Assembly: GCA_902597865.1 (NCBI GenBank)
Contig: CACJZL010000001.1
Location: forward strand, 58,340 to 122,339
Reading direction: 5' to 3'
Origin: an uncultured Pelagibacteraceae bacterium
Lineage (GTDB): Bacteria > Pseudomonadota > Alphaproteobacteria > Pelagibacterales > Pelagibacteraceae
Length of the DNA: 64,000 bases
A program made the translations under genes and the position numbers. Below are positions 50,529 to 60,935 of this stretch, one piece after another. How positions within the stretch are numbered: position 1 is the first letter of the stretch; each line of letters starts with the position of its first letter. The notes below the pieces were generated by a model. The model did not search any database. It saw only the letters and a list, made by a program, of their open reading frames with translations, and was not told where the DNA came from.

Positions 50529-52058
50529 ATGAATATAATTAAGTCAACTGGGACTTTTAGTTTTTATACCATAATAAGTAGAATATCTGGGTACGTTAGA
50601 GACATTCTCATTGCAATATTTCTTGGTTCAGGACCTATCGCAGACGCTTTTTTTGTTGCATTTAGAATTCCAAATACGTTTAGGAGAATCTTTGGAGAAG
50701 GTTCCTTCAATGCAGCTTTTGTGCCAAGTTACGCAAAAGAGTTAACAAAATCTAAAAAAAATTCTGAAAGCTTTGCAAATAAAGTTTTTAGTTTATTAAC
50801 TTTTTCACTATTAGGACTTGTAATTCTTGTTGAATTATTTATGCCTTTATTTGTATCGCTAATAGCTCCGGGTTTTAAATCAGATCCTGAAAAGTTTATT
50901 ATAGCAACTGACTTAACAAGGATTACATTTCCTTTTATATTGTTTATAAGTTTAGCATCTTTTTTTTCAGCAATTTTAAACTCACATAATAAATTTGCAG
51001 CTGCTTCAGCTGCACCAATAATATTAAATATAGTTTTAATAATTATATTATTGTACGCAAAATATCTTGATGATCATCTTGTGATTTATATGTCGTATGG
51101 CGTCTCAATAGCTGGTTTCGTTCAAATGATTTTCCTTATTTTAATATTGAAAAAAATTTATAAGCCCCAGTTTAAAGTAAATTTAAATATTGATAATAAG
51201 ACAAAAAGTTTTTTTAAAAAACTTTTACCAAGTATTTTTTCTTCAGGAGTAACTCAAATTAATATTTTAATTGGAACTATTATTGCTTCTTTTCAAGCTG
51301 GAGCTGTATCATATTTATATTATGCTGACCGAATTTATCAAATTAATCTTGCCATTGCAGGTATCGCAATAGGAACCGTCATACTCCCAAAACTATCATC
51401 TTATATCGCTAAAAAAAAATTGGAGGATATTGATTTGATACAAAACAAGTCGTTGGAACTTTCACTTTTTTTAAGTCTTCCTGCAATGGCAGGTTTATTA
51501 ATTGCTTCAGAGGAAATTGTTTCATCCTTATTTGGATATGGATCTTTTAGTAAAGAAGGTGTTGAAAATTCTGCAAAAGCATTATTTTATTTCGCTTTAG
51601 GTTTACCTGCATTTTCACTTATTAAAATTCTTTCAAATTTTGTATTTGCTAGAGACAATACCAAAATACCTTTTTATTTCTCGTTAATATCAGTAATCAT
51701 TAACGCTTTTATTAGTATTTACTATTTTAGAGATTTTGGCTTTATAGTAATTCCAATTGCAACATCTATTTCATCCTGGGTTAACGCTTTATTATTGTAT
51801 CAATATTTAAATTATAAGAAATTTTTTAAAGTAAGTTTAAGTTTGATATTTCAATTTTTCAAAATAAGTTTTTCAGTTTTATTAATGGCTTTATTCTTTT
51901 TTAGTTCAATTAATTTTTTTAGTGTTCAATTAGAATATGATAGTAGTTTTAAAGTTATTTATCTTCTTTTATTAGTAATTTCATCAGCGATTATCTACTT
52001 TGTAATATCCTTACTTACTAAAGCTTTCAAATTAAGCGATATTAAAATAAGATATTAA
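50529..52058 (+). CDS. murJ: Lipid II flippase MurJ
   Basis: GYVRDILIAIFLGSGPIADAFFVAFRIPNTFRRIFGEGSFNAAFVP. Confidence 0.97.
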   Translation: MNIIKSTGTFSFYTIISRISGYVRDILIAIFLGSGPIADAFFVAFRIPNTFRRIFGEGSFNAAFVPSYAKELTKSKKNSESFANKVFSLLTFSLLGLVILVELFMPLFVSLIAPGFKSDPEKFIIATDLTRITFPFILFISLASFFSAILNSHNKFAAASAAPIILNIVLIIILLYAKYLDDHLVIYMSYGVSIAGFVQMIFLILILKKIYKPQFKVNLNIDNKTKSFFKKLLPSIFSSGVTQINILIGTIIASFQAGAVSYLYYADRIYQINLAIAGIAIGTVILPKLSSYIAKKKLEDIDLIQNKSLELSLFLSLPAMAGLLIASEEIVSSLFGYGSFSKEGVENSAKALFYFALGLPAFSLIKILSNFVFARDNTKIPFYFSLISVIINAFISIYYFRDFGFIVIPIATSISSWVNALLLYQYLNYKKFFKVSLSLIFQFFKISFSVLLMALFFFSSINFFSVQLEYDSSFKVIYLLLLVISSAIIYFVISLLTKAFKLSDIKIRY

Positions 52059-52059
52059 G

Positions 52060-53064
52060 ATGCCACAAAAAAATATATTTTCGGGAGTTCAACCTACAGG
52101 CAATCTTCATTTAGGAAATTATATTGGTGCAATTAAAAATTTTGTAAAACTACAATCTGAAAATGACTCTAAATGTATTTATTGTGTTGTTGATTTACAT
52201 GCAATTACTACAAAACAAGACCCCCAAAAATTAAAAGAGAATATCCTTGAGACGACTGCAGTTTTTTTAGCAAGCGGAATTGATCCAAGCAAAAGTATAA
52301 TTTTTAATCAATCTATGGTACCTGCTCATTCAGAGGGAACATGGATTCTTAGCTGTATTGCAAGAATGGGCTGGTTAAACAGGATGACCCAGTTCAAAGA
52401 AAAAGCAGGCAAAGATAAAGAGAAAGCAAGTGTGGGATTGTATATTTATCCAATTTTAATGGCAGCTGATATTCTTTTGTACGATGCAACTCATGTTCCT
52501 GTTGGAGAAGATCAAAAACAACATTTAGAACTCACAAGAGATATTGCTCAAAAATTTAATACAGATTTTAAAGTACAAGATTTTTTCAAATTACCAGATC
52601 CCCTGATACAAGAAAAATTCTCTCGTATTATGAGTCTTAAAGATGCAAAAAATAAAATGAGCAAGTCAGATCCATCTGATGCTAGTCGTATAAATCTCAC
52701 TGACACAGAAGAAGAAATCCATAATAAAATTAAAAAAGCAAAAACTGATACGAAATCATTTCCTGCTAATGAAAAAGATATGAATAAAAGACCAGAAATT
52801 CAAAATTTGATAGGTATATATTCAAGTTTAAAATCCCAAAAAATTACAGACACGATAAATGAATTTCAGGGAAAAAATTTTTCAAACTTTAAAGAAAAAC
52901 TATCAGAGGTTGTGATAGAGAATATTTCACCTATTTCAAAAGAGATATCAAAATTAAAATCAGATAAGGGTCATATTCTTCAAGTTTTAAAAGATGGAAG
53001 TGAAAAAGCCGAAGCAATTGCTTCTGAAAAAGTAAAAAAAATTAAAGAAATTATTGGCTTTTAA
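52060..53064 (+). CDS. trpS: Tryptophanyl-tRNA synthetase
   Basis: IFSGVQPTGNLHLGNYIGAI; KMSKS. Confidence 0.98.
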   Translation: MPQKNIFSGVQPTGNLHLGNYIGAIKNFVKLQSENDSKCIYCVVDLHAITTKQDPQKLKENILETTAVFLASGIDPSKSIIFNQSMVPAHSEGTWILSCIARMGWLNRMTQFKEKAGKDKEKASVGLYIYPILMAADILLYDATHVPVGEDQKQHLELTRDIAQKFNTDFKVQDFFKLPDPLIQEKFSRIMSLKDAKNKMSKSDPSDASRINLTDTEEEIHNKIKKAKTDTKSFPANEKDMNKRPEIQNLIGIYSSLKSQKITDTINEFQGKNFSNFKEKLSEVVIENISPISKEISKLKSDKGHILQVLKDGSEKAEAIASEKVKKIKEIIGF

Positions 53065-53109
53065 AAATATTTTACTTTAAAAAACAACTTCAATTACTAT
53101 ATTAATTCA

Positions 53110-53649
53110 ATGTTTATACAGACACAACAAACCCCAAATCCGAATTCTTTAAAATTTGTCACACAGAAAAAGGTTTCATTAGTAGGTCCTGTCGAATTTA
53201 AAGATAAAAATGAGACATCCATTAGTCTCATAAAGAATATTTTGTCAATAAATGGAGTTACCGGAATTTTCTTATCTGATGATTATTTATCAGTTAATAA
53301 AGACGGAAATTCTGAATGGGAAGATCTTAAACATATAATAATTTCGTACATAAATGATTTTTACGACCGAGGTAACGAGTGCATAATTTCAGAAAAAAGA
53401 TCTGAAAATTCAGAGGAACTATCAAGCGTAAAAAATACAATTATCAAAATACTTGAGACTAAGGTTAGACCTGCAGTTGCCAGAGATGGAGGTGATATAA
53501 AATTTAAAGATTTCAAAGATGGTAAAGTCATAGTTGAATTACAAGGAAGTTGTTCTGGATGTCCAAGCTCAACACTAACGCTTAAAAAAGGTGTTCAAAA
53601 TCTCTTATGTCATTATGTTCCTGAAGTAAAGGAAGTTGAGGCAATATGA
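53110..53649 (+). CDS. NifU/Nfu-family Fe-S cluster scaffold
   Basis: MFIQTQQTPNPNSLKF; RPAVARDGGDIKF; GSCSGCPSSTLTLK. Confidence 0.95.
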   Translation: MFIQTQQTPNPNSLKFVTQKKVSLVGPVEFKDKNETSISLIKNILSINGVTGIFLSDDYLSVNKDGNSEWEDLKHIIISYINDFYDRGNECIISEKRSENSEELSSVKNTIIKILETKVRPAVARDGGDIKFKDFKDGKVIVELQGSCSGCPSSTLTLKKGVQNLLCHYVPEVKEVEAI

Positions 53650-54815
53650 AAAAAGATTTATTTTCTGGTTTATCAAAGAAAAATTTTGATTTAAAAAAAT
53701 TTAAGGAATTAAAAAGAATTTTATCGAAACAAGGCATTGTAATAAAAAGAAAACCCTTTGCGAATATAAATTTTAGATTTGAGGAGTTTAAGTCTTTATA
53801 TCTTACTGGAATAGCTTCTTTTTTAATAGTAATGTTTTCTTTTATAATACCTTTGTCAGTCGACATTGATAATCAAATAGCAAGTAATAGCGATTCTAAA
53901 ATAAATAATTCAAAAACAGATTTTGAAAAAGTTTTAAGTGGAGAAAGTATTGATGATAAAGAAAAAGTTGATGAAGGTCTTGATTTATCAAACATACTTG
54001 AGGATGTGTTTAAATTTGATGAATTGCCAGAGGATACAGTACGATTAAGCGCTTCTACAATTGAGCAATTGTTTAAAGATACAAACTATTCTTTATCTGA
54101 AGTTAGACGTACTAAAAAAGTTAAACCAATAAGATTATCTTTACTGCCTAATGAGATGAAATCAATTGAGAGTTCTGGAAAAAGAAAGAGCTTATTTATT
54201 AAAATTATATTACCTTTAGTTCTAGAGGAAAATAACAGAATTATAATTGATAGAAAAAAGCTATTTTCGATCTTGAATAAAAACAAAAATTCAAAAGATG
54301 AAATTAAATGGCTTAATCAAAAATTTAAACAATATGGTGTTTTGAATAAAGATTTAGCAACACTAAAAGTAAGAATGGATATAATTCCGGTATCACTTGC
54401 AATCGCTCAAGCAGCAAAAGAAACTGGCTGGGGAACTTCAAGATTTGCAATTGAAGGTAATGCATTGTTTGGACAATGGACTTGGTCAGGAGAAGGTATT
54501 AAACCCGCAGGAGCTGATACAGATGCAACTTACAAAGTAATGAAATTTAATGTGCTAAAAGCATCAGTAAGAGCTTATCAAAGAAATTTAAATACACATT
54601 CCAGTTACAAGAAATTTAGATTTGTTCGAGCACAGTTAAGGGATGATAATAAAAAATTGGATAGTCTTAAACTTGCTGAATATTTAGACAATTATGCTCA
54701 AACCGGAACCGAATATACAAAAGTGTTAAAACAAATTATTCAACAAAACCAATTAAAAGATTTTGATGAAGTTAAATTACTTCCTCTCAGCGTAAAGTAT
54801 AAAAATATTATTTAG
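53646..54815 (+). CDS. Glucosaminidase (Bax-like) domain membrane protein
   Basis: IPVSLAIAQAAKETGWGTSRFAIEGNALFGQWTW. Confidence 0.87.
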   Translation: MKKDLFSGLSKKNFDLKKFKELKRILSKQGIVIKRKPFANINFRFEEFKSLYLTGIASFLIVMFSFIIPLSVDIDNQIASNSDSKINNSKTDFEKVLSGESIDDKEKVDEGLDLSNILEDVFKFDELPEDTVRLSASTIEQLFKDTNYSLSEVRRTKKVKPIRLSLLPNEMKSIESSGKRKSLFIKIILPLVLEENNRIIIDRKKLFSILNKNKNSKDEIKWLNQKFKQYGVLNKDLATLKVRMDIIPVSLAIAQAAKETGWGTSRFAIEGNALFGQWTWSGEGIKPAGADTDATYKVMKFNVLKASVRAYQRNLNTHSSYKKFRFVRAQLRDDNKKLDSLKLAEYLDNYAQTGTEYTKVLKQIIQQNQLKDFDEVKLLPLSVKYKNII

Positions 54816-55890
54816 GAATTTCGATTGTAAACTGGTGACCAAACCATTTCCACTTACCACTTTCATTTAAAGAGCAATTCAATCTACCTCGTCTAAAAGT
54901 AAATTTTTCTCTAAATAAAATTTTCATAACATTATTTTCATTGAGTGAAATATTAGGATTACCCCAATTATCACCTTCATTAGAAAAACAATTTATATTC
55001 TTTATGTTTTTTTGATTATCAAAAAATTCAATTTCAACCGATGGAGGATTATTATTTACTAGCACGTACTTATCCTCGGGTTTAAAACTTTTATACTGTA
55101 AAGGCAAGTATTTGATAATAGAGCTGAATCTTTCCATTTTTCCATAATTCTCATTAATAGGAAATCTTGGTAATTCGTATTTATCTTTTGTGCTGTCTAT
55201 TACTCCTGAGTGTTGTCCAAAAGCATATTTAAAATTTTTTTTAATAAAATTTTTTTGTTGTAAAGAATATTCACCAAAAGGGTATGAGAAAAAAATTGGA
55301 TTATATCCTAAATTTGTATTGAAAATTTCAATTGATTTATTGATATCATTTTTAAAATCAGAAAATGAAAAATTTATTAGATATTCATGAGTATGTGAAT
55401 GATTTCCTATAAAAGCAAAATTTTCTTTCTCAATTTCTTTAATTTGTTCCCAGGTCATATAACCCCTTTTCCCAATTGGTTCTGTAGAAACAAAAAGAAT
55501 AAAAGGTATTTTATTCTTTTTTAAAATTGGCCATGCATTTTCATAGAAAGATAAAAATGCGTCGTCGATAGTTAATAGTATCTTCTTGTTATCTTTAGGT
55601 TTATCAAATTCCTCACTAAATAATTTTGGATTATAAAACTCAAACCCATTATTTTTAATGGCATCAATGTGTTCTAAAAAAATATTCATTCTGATATTTG
55701 TTGATGGGTATTTATTTTCTTCAAATCTATGATACATTATTGAGAGAACTCCTTGATCATCTGGATTGTATTGTGTCACTTCTTCTGATGATATATTTGA
55801 GTGAAAAAAAATGAGCAAAAACAAAATCGTAGATTTAATTGTGGATGCAGCAAGTGATAAAATATTATTTAAACTCATTTCTAAAGACAA
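54808..55890 (-). CDS. Polysaccharide deacetylase family protein (5' end uncertain)
   Basis: LLTIDDAFLSFYENAWPILKKNKIPFILFVSTEPIG; GNHSHTHEYL; true start probably a non-ATG codon near 55,830, overlapping divergent tsaB. Confidence 0.83.
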   Translation of the reverse strand: MSLEMSLNNILSLAASTIKSTILFLLIFFHSNISSEEVTQYNPDDQGVLSIMYHRFEENKYPSTNIRMNIFLEHIDAIKNNGFEFYNPKLFSEEFDKPKDNKKILLTIDDAFLSFYENAWPILKKNKIPFILFVSTEPIGKRGYMTWEQIKEIEKENFAFIGNHSHTHEYLINFSFSDFKNDINKSIEIFNTNLGYNPIFFSYPFGEYSLQQKNFIKKNFKYAFGQHSGVIDSTKDKYELPRFPINENYGKMERFSSIIKYLPLQYKSFKPEDKYVLVNNNPPSVEIEFFDNQKNIKNINCFSNEGDNWGNPNISLNENNVMKILFREKFTFRRGRLNCSLNESGKWKWFGHQFTIEIPK

Positions 55891-56203
55891 GATTTATACT
55901 AATGAGTACGAAAACTGTAGAAAAAATTTTGATAAATTTTCTGTTTTATTAATGAATTTTTTAACAAAAAAACAATACTCCTTCAAAAAGATAAGAAATG
56001 TTTTCATCAATCAAGGCCCTGGCAAATACACAAGTATAAGAACTTCAATGGCAATTATTAAGGCTTTACAGCTTGTATATGGTTTTAATTATTATGGTTT
56101 TAACAATAAAGATAAAGTTGATGGAGATTATAACAAAATTTTACAATTATTTAGGCAAAAAAAATTGATAAAAAATTTGATTAAACCACTTTATTTGAGT
56201 TAA
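55811..56203 (+). CDS. tsaB: Miniaturised TsaB-like (tRNA t6A biosynthesis) protein
   Basis: VFINQGPGKYTSIRTSMAIIKALQL motif; C-terminal IKPLYL; upstream of fur/miaB. Confidence 0.78.
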   Translation: MSKNKIVDLIVDAASDKILFKLISKDKIYTNEYENCRKNFDKFSVLLMNFLTKKQYSFKKIRNVFINQGPGKYTSIRTSMAIIKALQLVYGFNYYGFNNKDKVDGDYNKILQLFRQKKLIKNLIKPLYLS

Positions 56204-56211
56204 AATATACT

Positions 56212-56628
56212 ATGACAGATTCAATTGAAAAAAAATGTATTGCAAATGGTGTTAAACTTACTGATCAAAGAAAGACAATTGCAAGAGTAATATCTGAGTC
56301 AAAAAAGACATATGGAGAGGCTGATCACCCTGATGTAGATGAACTTTACAAAAGAGTTTCAAATATAGATCCTAAAATTAGTATCGCAACTGTTTATAGA
56401 ACCGTAAAACTTTTTGAGGAGTCTGGTATTTTAATGAAACACGATTTTAAAGATGGAAAAGCCAGATATGAATTAAACGATGATCACAATCATTTAATAG
56501 ATATTAAATCTGGAAAAATAATAGAATTCACAGATGAAGAAATTGAAAAAATTCAAAAAAGAATAGCTGAAAAACATGGTTATAAACTAGTAGACTCCAA
56601 GCTTGAACTTTATTGTGTTAAAAAATAA
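56212..56628 (+). CDS. fur: Fur-family transcriptional regulator
   Basis: GVKLTDQRKTIARVI; IDPKISIATVYRTVKLFEESGI. Confidence 0.93.
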   Translation: MTDSIEKKCIANGVKLTDQRKTIARVISESKKTYGEADHPDVDELYKRVSNIDPKISIATVYRTVKLFEESGILMKHDFKDGKARYELNDDHNHLIDIKSGKIIEFTDEEIEKIQKRIAEKHGYKLVDSKLELYCVKK

Positions 56629-56636
56629 TTGTATTA

Positions 56637-57971
56637 ATGGCAAATAAAATATTCATTAAAACTTTTGGATGCCAGATGAATGAATATGACTCCAATAGAA
56701 TTTTTGATACTGTAAAAAAAATTGGTTTTTCTAAAACATCTGATCAATCTGATGCAGATTGTTATCTTATTAATACATGCCATATAAGAGATAAAGCAAA
56801 AGAAAAAGTTTATCATGAAGTGGGTAGGGTCAAAAAAATTTTTAGGAATAAGAAAAAACCAATTCTCATTGTTGCAGGATGCGTCGCTCAAGCAGAAAAT
56901 GAAGAAATGCTAAAAAGAGAACCTTATATTGATATAGTTGTAGGTCCTCAATCTTATCACCAAATAAATTCTTTAATTTCAAATTATAAAAAGGATCGTA
57001 AAGAATTTACAGAATTTGAAACTGAAGATAAATTTAATTATTTAGACAGGATTAAGAATACGTCTAGTAAAGTTTCATCATTTCTTACAATCCAAGAAGG
57101 ATGTGATAAGTTTTGTAGTTTTTGTGTAGTTCCCTATACACGTGGGCCTGAATATTCAAGGCCTTTTGAAAAAATTATTTTAGAGGCTCAAGATTTGGCG
57201 AAAAGTGGCGCAAAAGAGATAATTTTACTTGGACAAAATGTAAATGCATATTCATTCAAGGGTAAATCAAGAGTATATAGACTATCAGATTTAATAAGTG
57301 AGTTAGAAAAATTTACGGAAATTAAGAGAATTAGGTATACAACGTCTCATCCAAGGGACATGACTGATGATTTAATTGAGTGTTATTCAAACTCTAAAAA
57401 ATTACAACCATTTGTTCATTTACCAATTCAAAGTGGTTCAGACAAAGTTTTAAAATTAATGAACAGAGGCCACAAAGTTGAAAAATATTTTGAGATCCAC
57501 GAAAAATTAAAAAAAATAAGTTCAACAATTAAATTTTCAAGTGATTTTATTATTGGGTATCCAGGGGAAACTGAGAAAGATTTTAACGACACGTTAAATT
57601 TTTTAAATGAAATTAAATTTATCAATTCTTATTCGTTTATATTTAGTCCAAGACCAGGAACTCCTGCGTCTAATTTAGATCTAATTGACCATGAAGTTGC
57701 AAAAGATAGACTTATAAAAGTTCAAAAAATTCTTTTCCAATATCAATTAGAGCACAATGAGTCTTTTTTAGGAAAAAAAATTGATGTACTTGTTGAAAAT
57801 AGAATGAAAAAAAATCAGATGTATTTTGGAAGAAATAAGTATCTCAATGGAGTGATATTTGATGGAAATGATAAGCTTATAGGGCAAACTGTAAAAATAA
57901 AGATTGATAAAGTAAATCAAAATAATTTATTTGGAAAAATAGATTCTAATTCAGATATGAAGGCTGCTTAA
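56637..57971 (+). CDS. miaB: tRNA-2-methylthio-N6-dimethylallyladenosine synthase MiaB
   Basis: KTFGCQMNEYDSNRI; GCDKFCSFCVVPYTRG. Confidence 0.97.
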   Translation: MANKIFIKTFGCQMNEYDSNRIFDTVKKIGFSKTSDQSDADCYLINTCHIRDKAKEKVYHEVGRVKKIFRNKKKPILIVAGCVAQAENEEMLKREPYIDIVVGPQSYHQINSLISNYKKDRKEFTEFETEDKFNYLDRIKNTSSKVSSFLTIQEGCDKFCSFCVVPYTRGPEYSRPFEKIILEAQDLAKSGAKEIILLGQNVNAYSFKGKSRVYRLSDLISELEKFTEIKRIRYTTSHPRDMTDDLIECYSNSKKLQPFVHLPIQSGSDKVLKLMNRGHKVEKYFEIHEKLKKISSTIKFSSDFIIGYPGETEKDFNDTLNFLNEIKFINSYSFIFSPRPGTPASNLDLIDHEVAKDRLIKVQKILFQYQLEHNESFLGKKIDVLVENRMKKNQMYFGRNKYLNGVIFDGNDKLIGQTVKIKIDKVNQNNLFGKIDSNSDMKAA

Positions 57972-57973
57972 TC

Positions 57974-58972
57974 TTGAACAATCCTTTATTAAATAAATTA
58001 AATAAAGATCTCAAATTTGTTTATTCTGATAATGACACCTTGAGTATCATATTTAACAATAATGAAATTTTAATGGGTGTAGTGGGTGAATTTAACAACA
58101 ATTTAAAAGAGCTAGAAAAAATTACAGAGACAAAAATTTATTCAAGGGGAAACTCTATATTGGTCAAAAGCTCTAGTACAAAAAATGAATTAGTTAAAAA
58201 TGCTATAATTTTTCTTACAGATTTGCTAATTTTAAATGGATCGATTGAAAAAAAAGATATAGTTTCCTCAATAAATAAATTTATGATAAATGAAAAGACA
58301 GATAAAAAAATTGAATACATAATTAAAACACCCAAAAAGTCTGTTATTCCAAGATCAGAGAAACAAAAAAATTATGTAAGAGCTTTAAGAGAAAGCGATA
58401 TTATTATTTCTTGTGGTCCTGCAGGAACAGGGAAAACTTTTTTGGCCGTCGCTGTAGCTCTAACAATGTTATTGGATAAAAAGATTGAAAGAATAATTTT
58501 ATCAAGACCAGCGGTGGAGGCAGGTGAAAGATTAGGTTTTCTACCTGGAGATATGAGAGAAAAAGTAGATCCTTATCTAAGACCTTTATATGACTCACTT
58601 TACGATCTGTTAGATTTCGAAAAGATTCAAAAAAGAATTGAAATTGGAGATATCGAAATTGCTCCTTTAGCATTTATGAGAGGAAGAACATTAAAAAATT
58701 CTTTTGCAATTTTAGATGAGGCTCAAAATGCAACTGATACACAAATTAAAATGTTTTTAACTAGGATTGGTGAAAATTCTAAAATTGTTATTAATGGAGA
58801 TCCCTCACAAATTGACCTACCAAATAAATCTCTATCAGGATTAAATAGATCAAAAAAGCTTCTTGGACATCTTAACGAGATTTCAGTTGTAGATTTTGAC
58901 CACTCTGACGTTGTAAGACACCCACTGGTTTCAAAAATAGTAAAAGCTTATTCTGATCAAAACAAAGATTAA
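57974..58972 (+). CDS. PhoH family (YbeZ-like) ATPase; TTG start
   Basis: IISCGPAGTGKTFLAVAVAL; ILDEAQNATDTQIKMFLTRIG. Confidence 0.95.
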   Translation: MNNPLLNKLNKDLKFVYSDNDTLSIIFNNNEILMGVVGEFNNNLKELEKITETKIYSRGNSILVKSSSTKNELVKNAIIFLTDLLILNGSIEKKDIVSSINKFMINEKTDKKIEYIIKTPKKSVIPRSEKQKNYVRALRESDIIISCGPAGTGKTFLAVAVALTMLLDKKIERIILSRPAVEAGERLGFLPGDMREKVDPYLRPLYDSLYDLLDFEKIQKRIEIGDIEIAPLAFMRGRTLKNSFAILDEAQNATDTQIKMFLTRIGENSKIVINGDPSQIDLPNKSLSGLNRSKKLLGHLNEISVVDFDHSDVVRHPLVSKIVKAYSDQNKD

Positions 58973-59406
58973 TGATTAAAGCTGAAATAGTTGTTGACTC
59001 CCCAAAATGGAAAACAAAAATTAAAAATCCAAGTCTTTATTTTAAAAAAAAAATAAAAAAACTTTCTTGTGTAAAATCATTAAAAAAAAAGAATTTCCAG
59101 TTCACTTTATTATTAACTAACAAAACTATTATAAAAAAACTTAATAAAAAATTTCGAAAAAAAAACAAAGAAACCGACGTTTTGTCTTTTCCCATTAAAA
59201 GTCATTTTAATAAAAATTATAAAGGAGATATAGCTATTTGTTATGAAATTATAAATTTAAGGTCAAAAAAAACAAATTTTAATATTGAATTTGATAAAAT
59301 GTGGATTCACGGTCTTTTACACTTGCTCGGTTATGATCATGTCAGACAAAAAGATTACAAACAAATGTTAAGAAAAGAGCAAGACATTTTAAAACGAGTA
59401 AACTAA
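58972..59406 (+). CDS. ybeY: Endoribonuclease YbeY
   Basis: NKETDVLSFP; WIHGLLHLLGYDH. Confidence 0.95.
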   Translation: MIKAEIVVDSPKWKTKIKNPSLYFKKKIKKLSCVKSLKKKNFQFTLLLTNKTIIKKLNKKFRKKNKETDVLSFPIKSHFNKNYKGDIAICYEIINLRSKKTNFNIEFDKMWIHGLLHLLGYDHVRQKDYKQMLRKEQDILKRVN

Positions 59407-59408
59407 AT

Positions 59409-60935
59409 TTGACAAGAAATTATTCTAAGAATTCAATTTTTTACTTAGTGCCACTTATTTGCGGATTAATTTCAACATTTAGTCTACCGCCATATAACTT
59501 TTTTTTTCTTAATTTTATTTCTTTTCCATTTTTACTTTTAATTTATCTGAATTTAGAAATAAAAAAGGGCTTCTCATCTTTTCTTTACGGATGGATTTTT
59601 GGTTTTTCATACTTTTTTTCAAATATTTATTGGATAGCAAACTCATTAACTGTTGAAGAAATATTCAAGCCCTTAATTCCTTTTGCAATTACAATAATTC
59701 CTCTCTTCCTAGGTATTTTTTATGGAATATCTTTTTTAATTTTTTTTTATTTTAAGCCAACAAAAAAAATTGTGAGTATTTTTTTATTTGCTTTAATATT
59801 TTCACTCATAGAATATTTGAGGGGCCATATATTTGGAGGTTTTCCTTGGAACTTGATCTCTTTTAGTTTAGTTGAAATTAATGAATTTATACAAATCCTG
59901 TCATATGTAGGAACATATTCTTTTAATTTATTAGTTGTAACAATTTTTTTAGTCCCGACAGTCATTTTATTTGACGTATCGTCAAAAGCAAAATTAATAA
60001 CAGTTATATTGACAGTAACTTTAATTATATCAAATTTAATTTTTGGTACTTTGGTTTTAAATAAACACAATAACACACCAAATAGTCCGATGAGTACTAT
60101 AGTAAAAGCTATCTCGCCTAAAATTGATTTAAAAAGATTTTTTGATGGGACAGATCCTTCTTTAGTAATAAAGGATTTGGCAGAAATAGGAAATATTGAT
60201 ACTAGAGACGCGCTTTATATTTATCCAGAAGGAATATTACCATCAATAAATCTTAATGAAATTCAAGATTACTCTTCGGTATTTGGAAAATATTTTCAGA
60301 ATAATCATAAAATTATAATTGGGATTACTAGATATAAAGAAACAGAAATTTTCAATTCTTTGGCTCTACTTGATAACGATTTAAAATTGATAAGTGTTTA
60401 TGATAAAAATAAACTTGTTCCTTTCGGGGAGTATTTGCCATTTGAAAATTTTTTGAGGAATTATGGCTTTAAAAAAATTACTCAAGGATACCAATCTTTC
60501 AGTTCTGCAAGTGACAGAGATTTAATAAAAATGAACGATACAAAATTTCTTCCTCTTATATGTTATGAAATTATTTACTCAGGAGGTCTCTACAGATATT
60601 CTGATAATTATGATTTTATCATAAACATTTCAGAAGACGGATGGTTTGGGAAATCAATTGGTATAGATCAACATTTTTATCATTCTATTTTTAGATCTAT
60701 CGAAGAGGGCAAAAATATAATTAGATCTGCGAACAATGGAATTTCAGCATATATTGATAGTAAAGGACAAATTATAAAAAAAATTGAATCAACTCAAAAG
60801 GGAGTAATTGAAATCCACTCTTATAAAAAAGGATCAAAAACAATTTTTAGTTCATTTGGAAATAAGATTTTCTTTTATTTCCTTATTTTTTATATTACGG
60901 TTATTTTTTTATTAAAAATAAGGGAGAGACAATGA
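59409..60935 (+). CDS. lnt: Apolipoprotein N-acyltransferase; TTG start
   Basis: [32 protein letters not shown]; multiple TM segments. Confidence 0.94.
   Translation: MTRNYSKNSIFYLVPLICGLISTFSLPPYNFFFLNFISFPFLLLIYLNLEIKKGFSSFLYGWIFGFSYFFSNIYWIANSLTVEEIFKPLIPFAITIIPLFLGIFYGISFLIFFYFKPTKKIVSIFLFALIFSLIEYLRGHIFGGFPWNLISFSLVEINEFIQILSYVGTYSFNLLVVTIFLVPTVILFDVSSKAKLITVILTVTLIISNLIFGTLVLNKHNNTPNSPMSTIVKAISPKIDLKRFFDGTDPSLVIKDLAEIGNIDTRDALYIYPEGILPSINLNEIQDYSSVFGKYFQNNHKIIIGITRYKETEIFNSLALLDNDLKLISVYDKNKLVPFGEYLPFENFLRNYGFKKITQGYQSFSSASDRDLIKMNDTKFLPLICYEIIYSGGLYRYSDNYDFIINISEDGWFGKSIGIDQHFYHSIFRSIEEGKNIIRSANNGISAYIDSKGQIIKKIESTQKGVIEIHSYKKGSKTIFSSFGNKIFFYFLIFYITVIFLLKIRERQ

Noticed and set aside
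60900-60932. SAM riboswitch upstream of metK
   Set aside because: metK overlaps the lnt stop codon, leaving no leader; no riboswitch-like structure seen.
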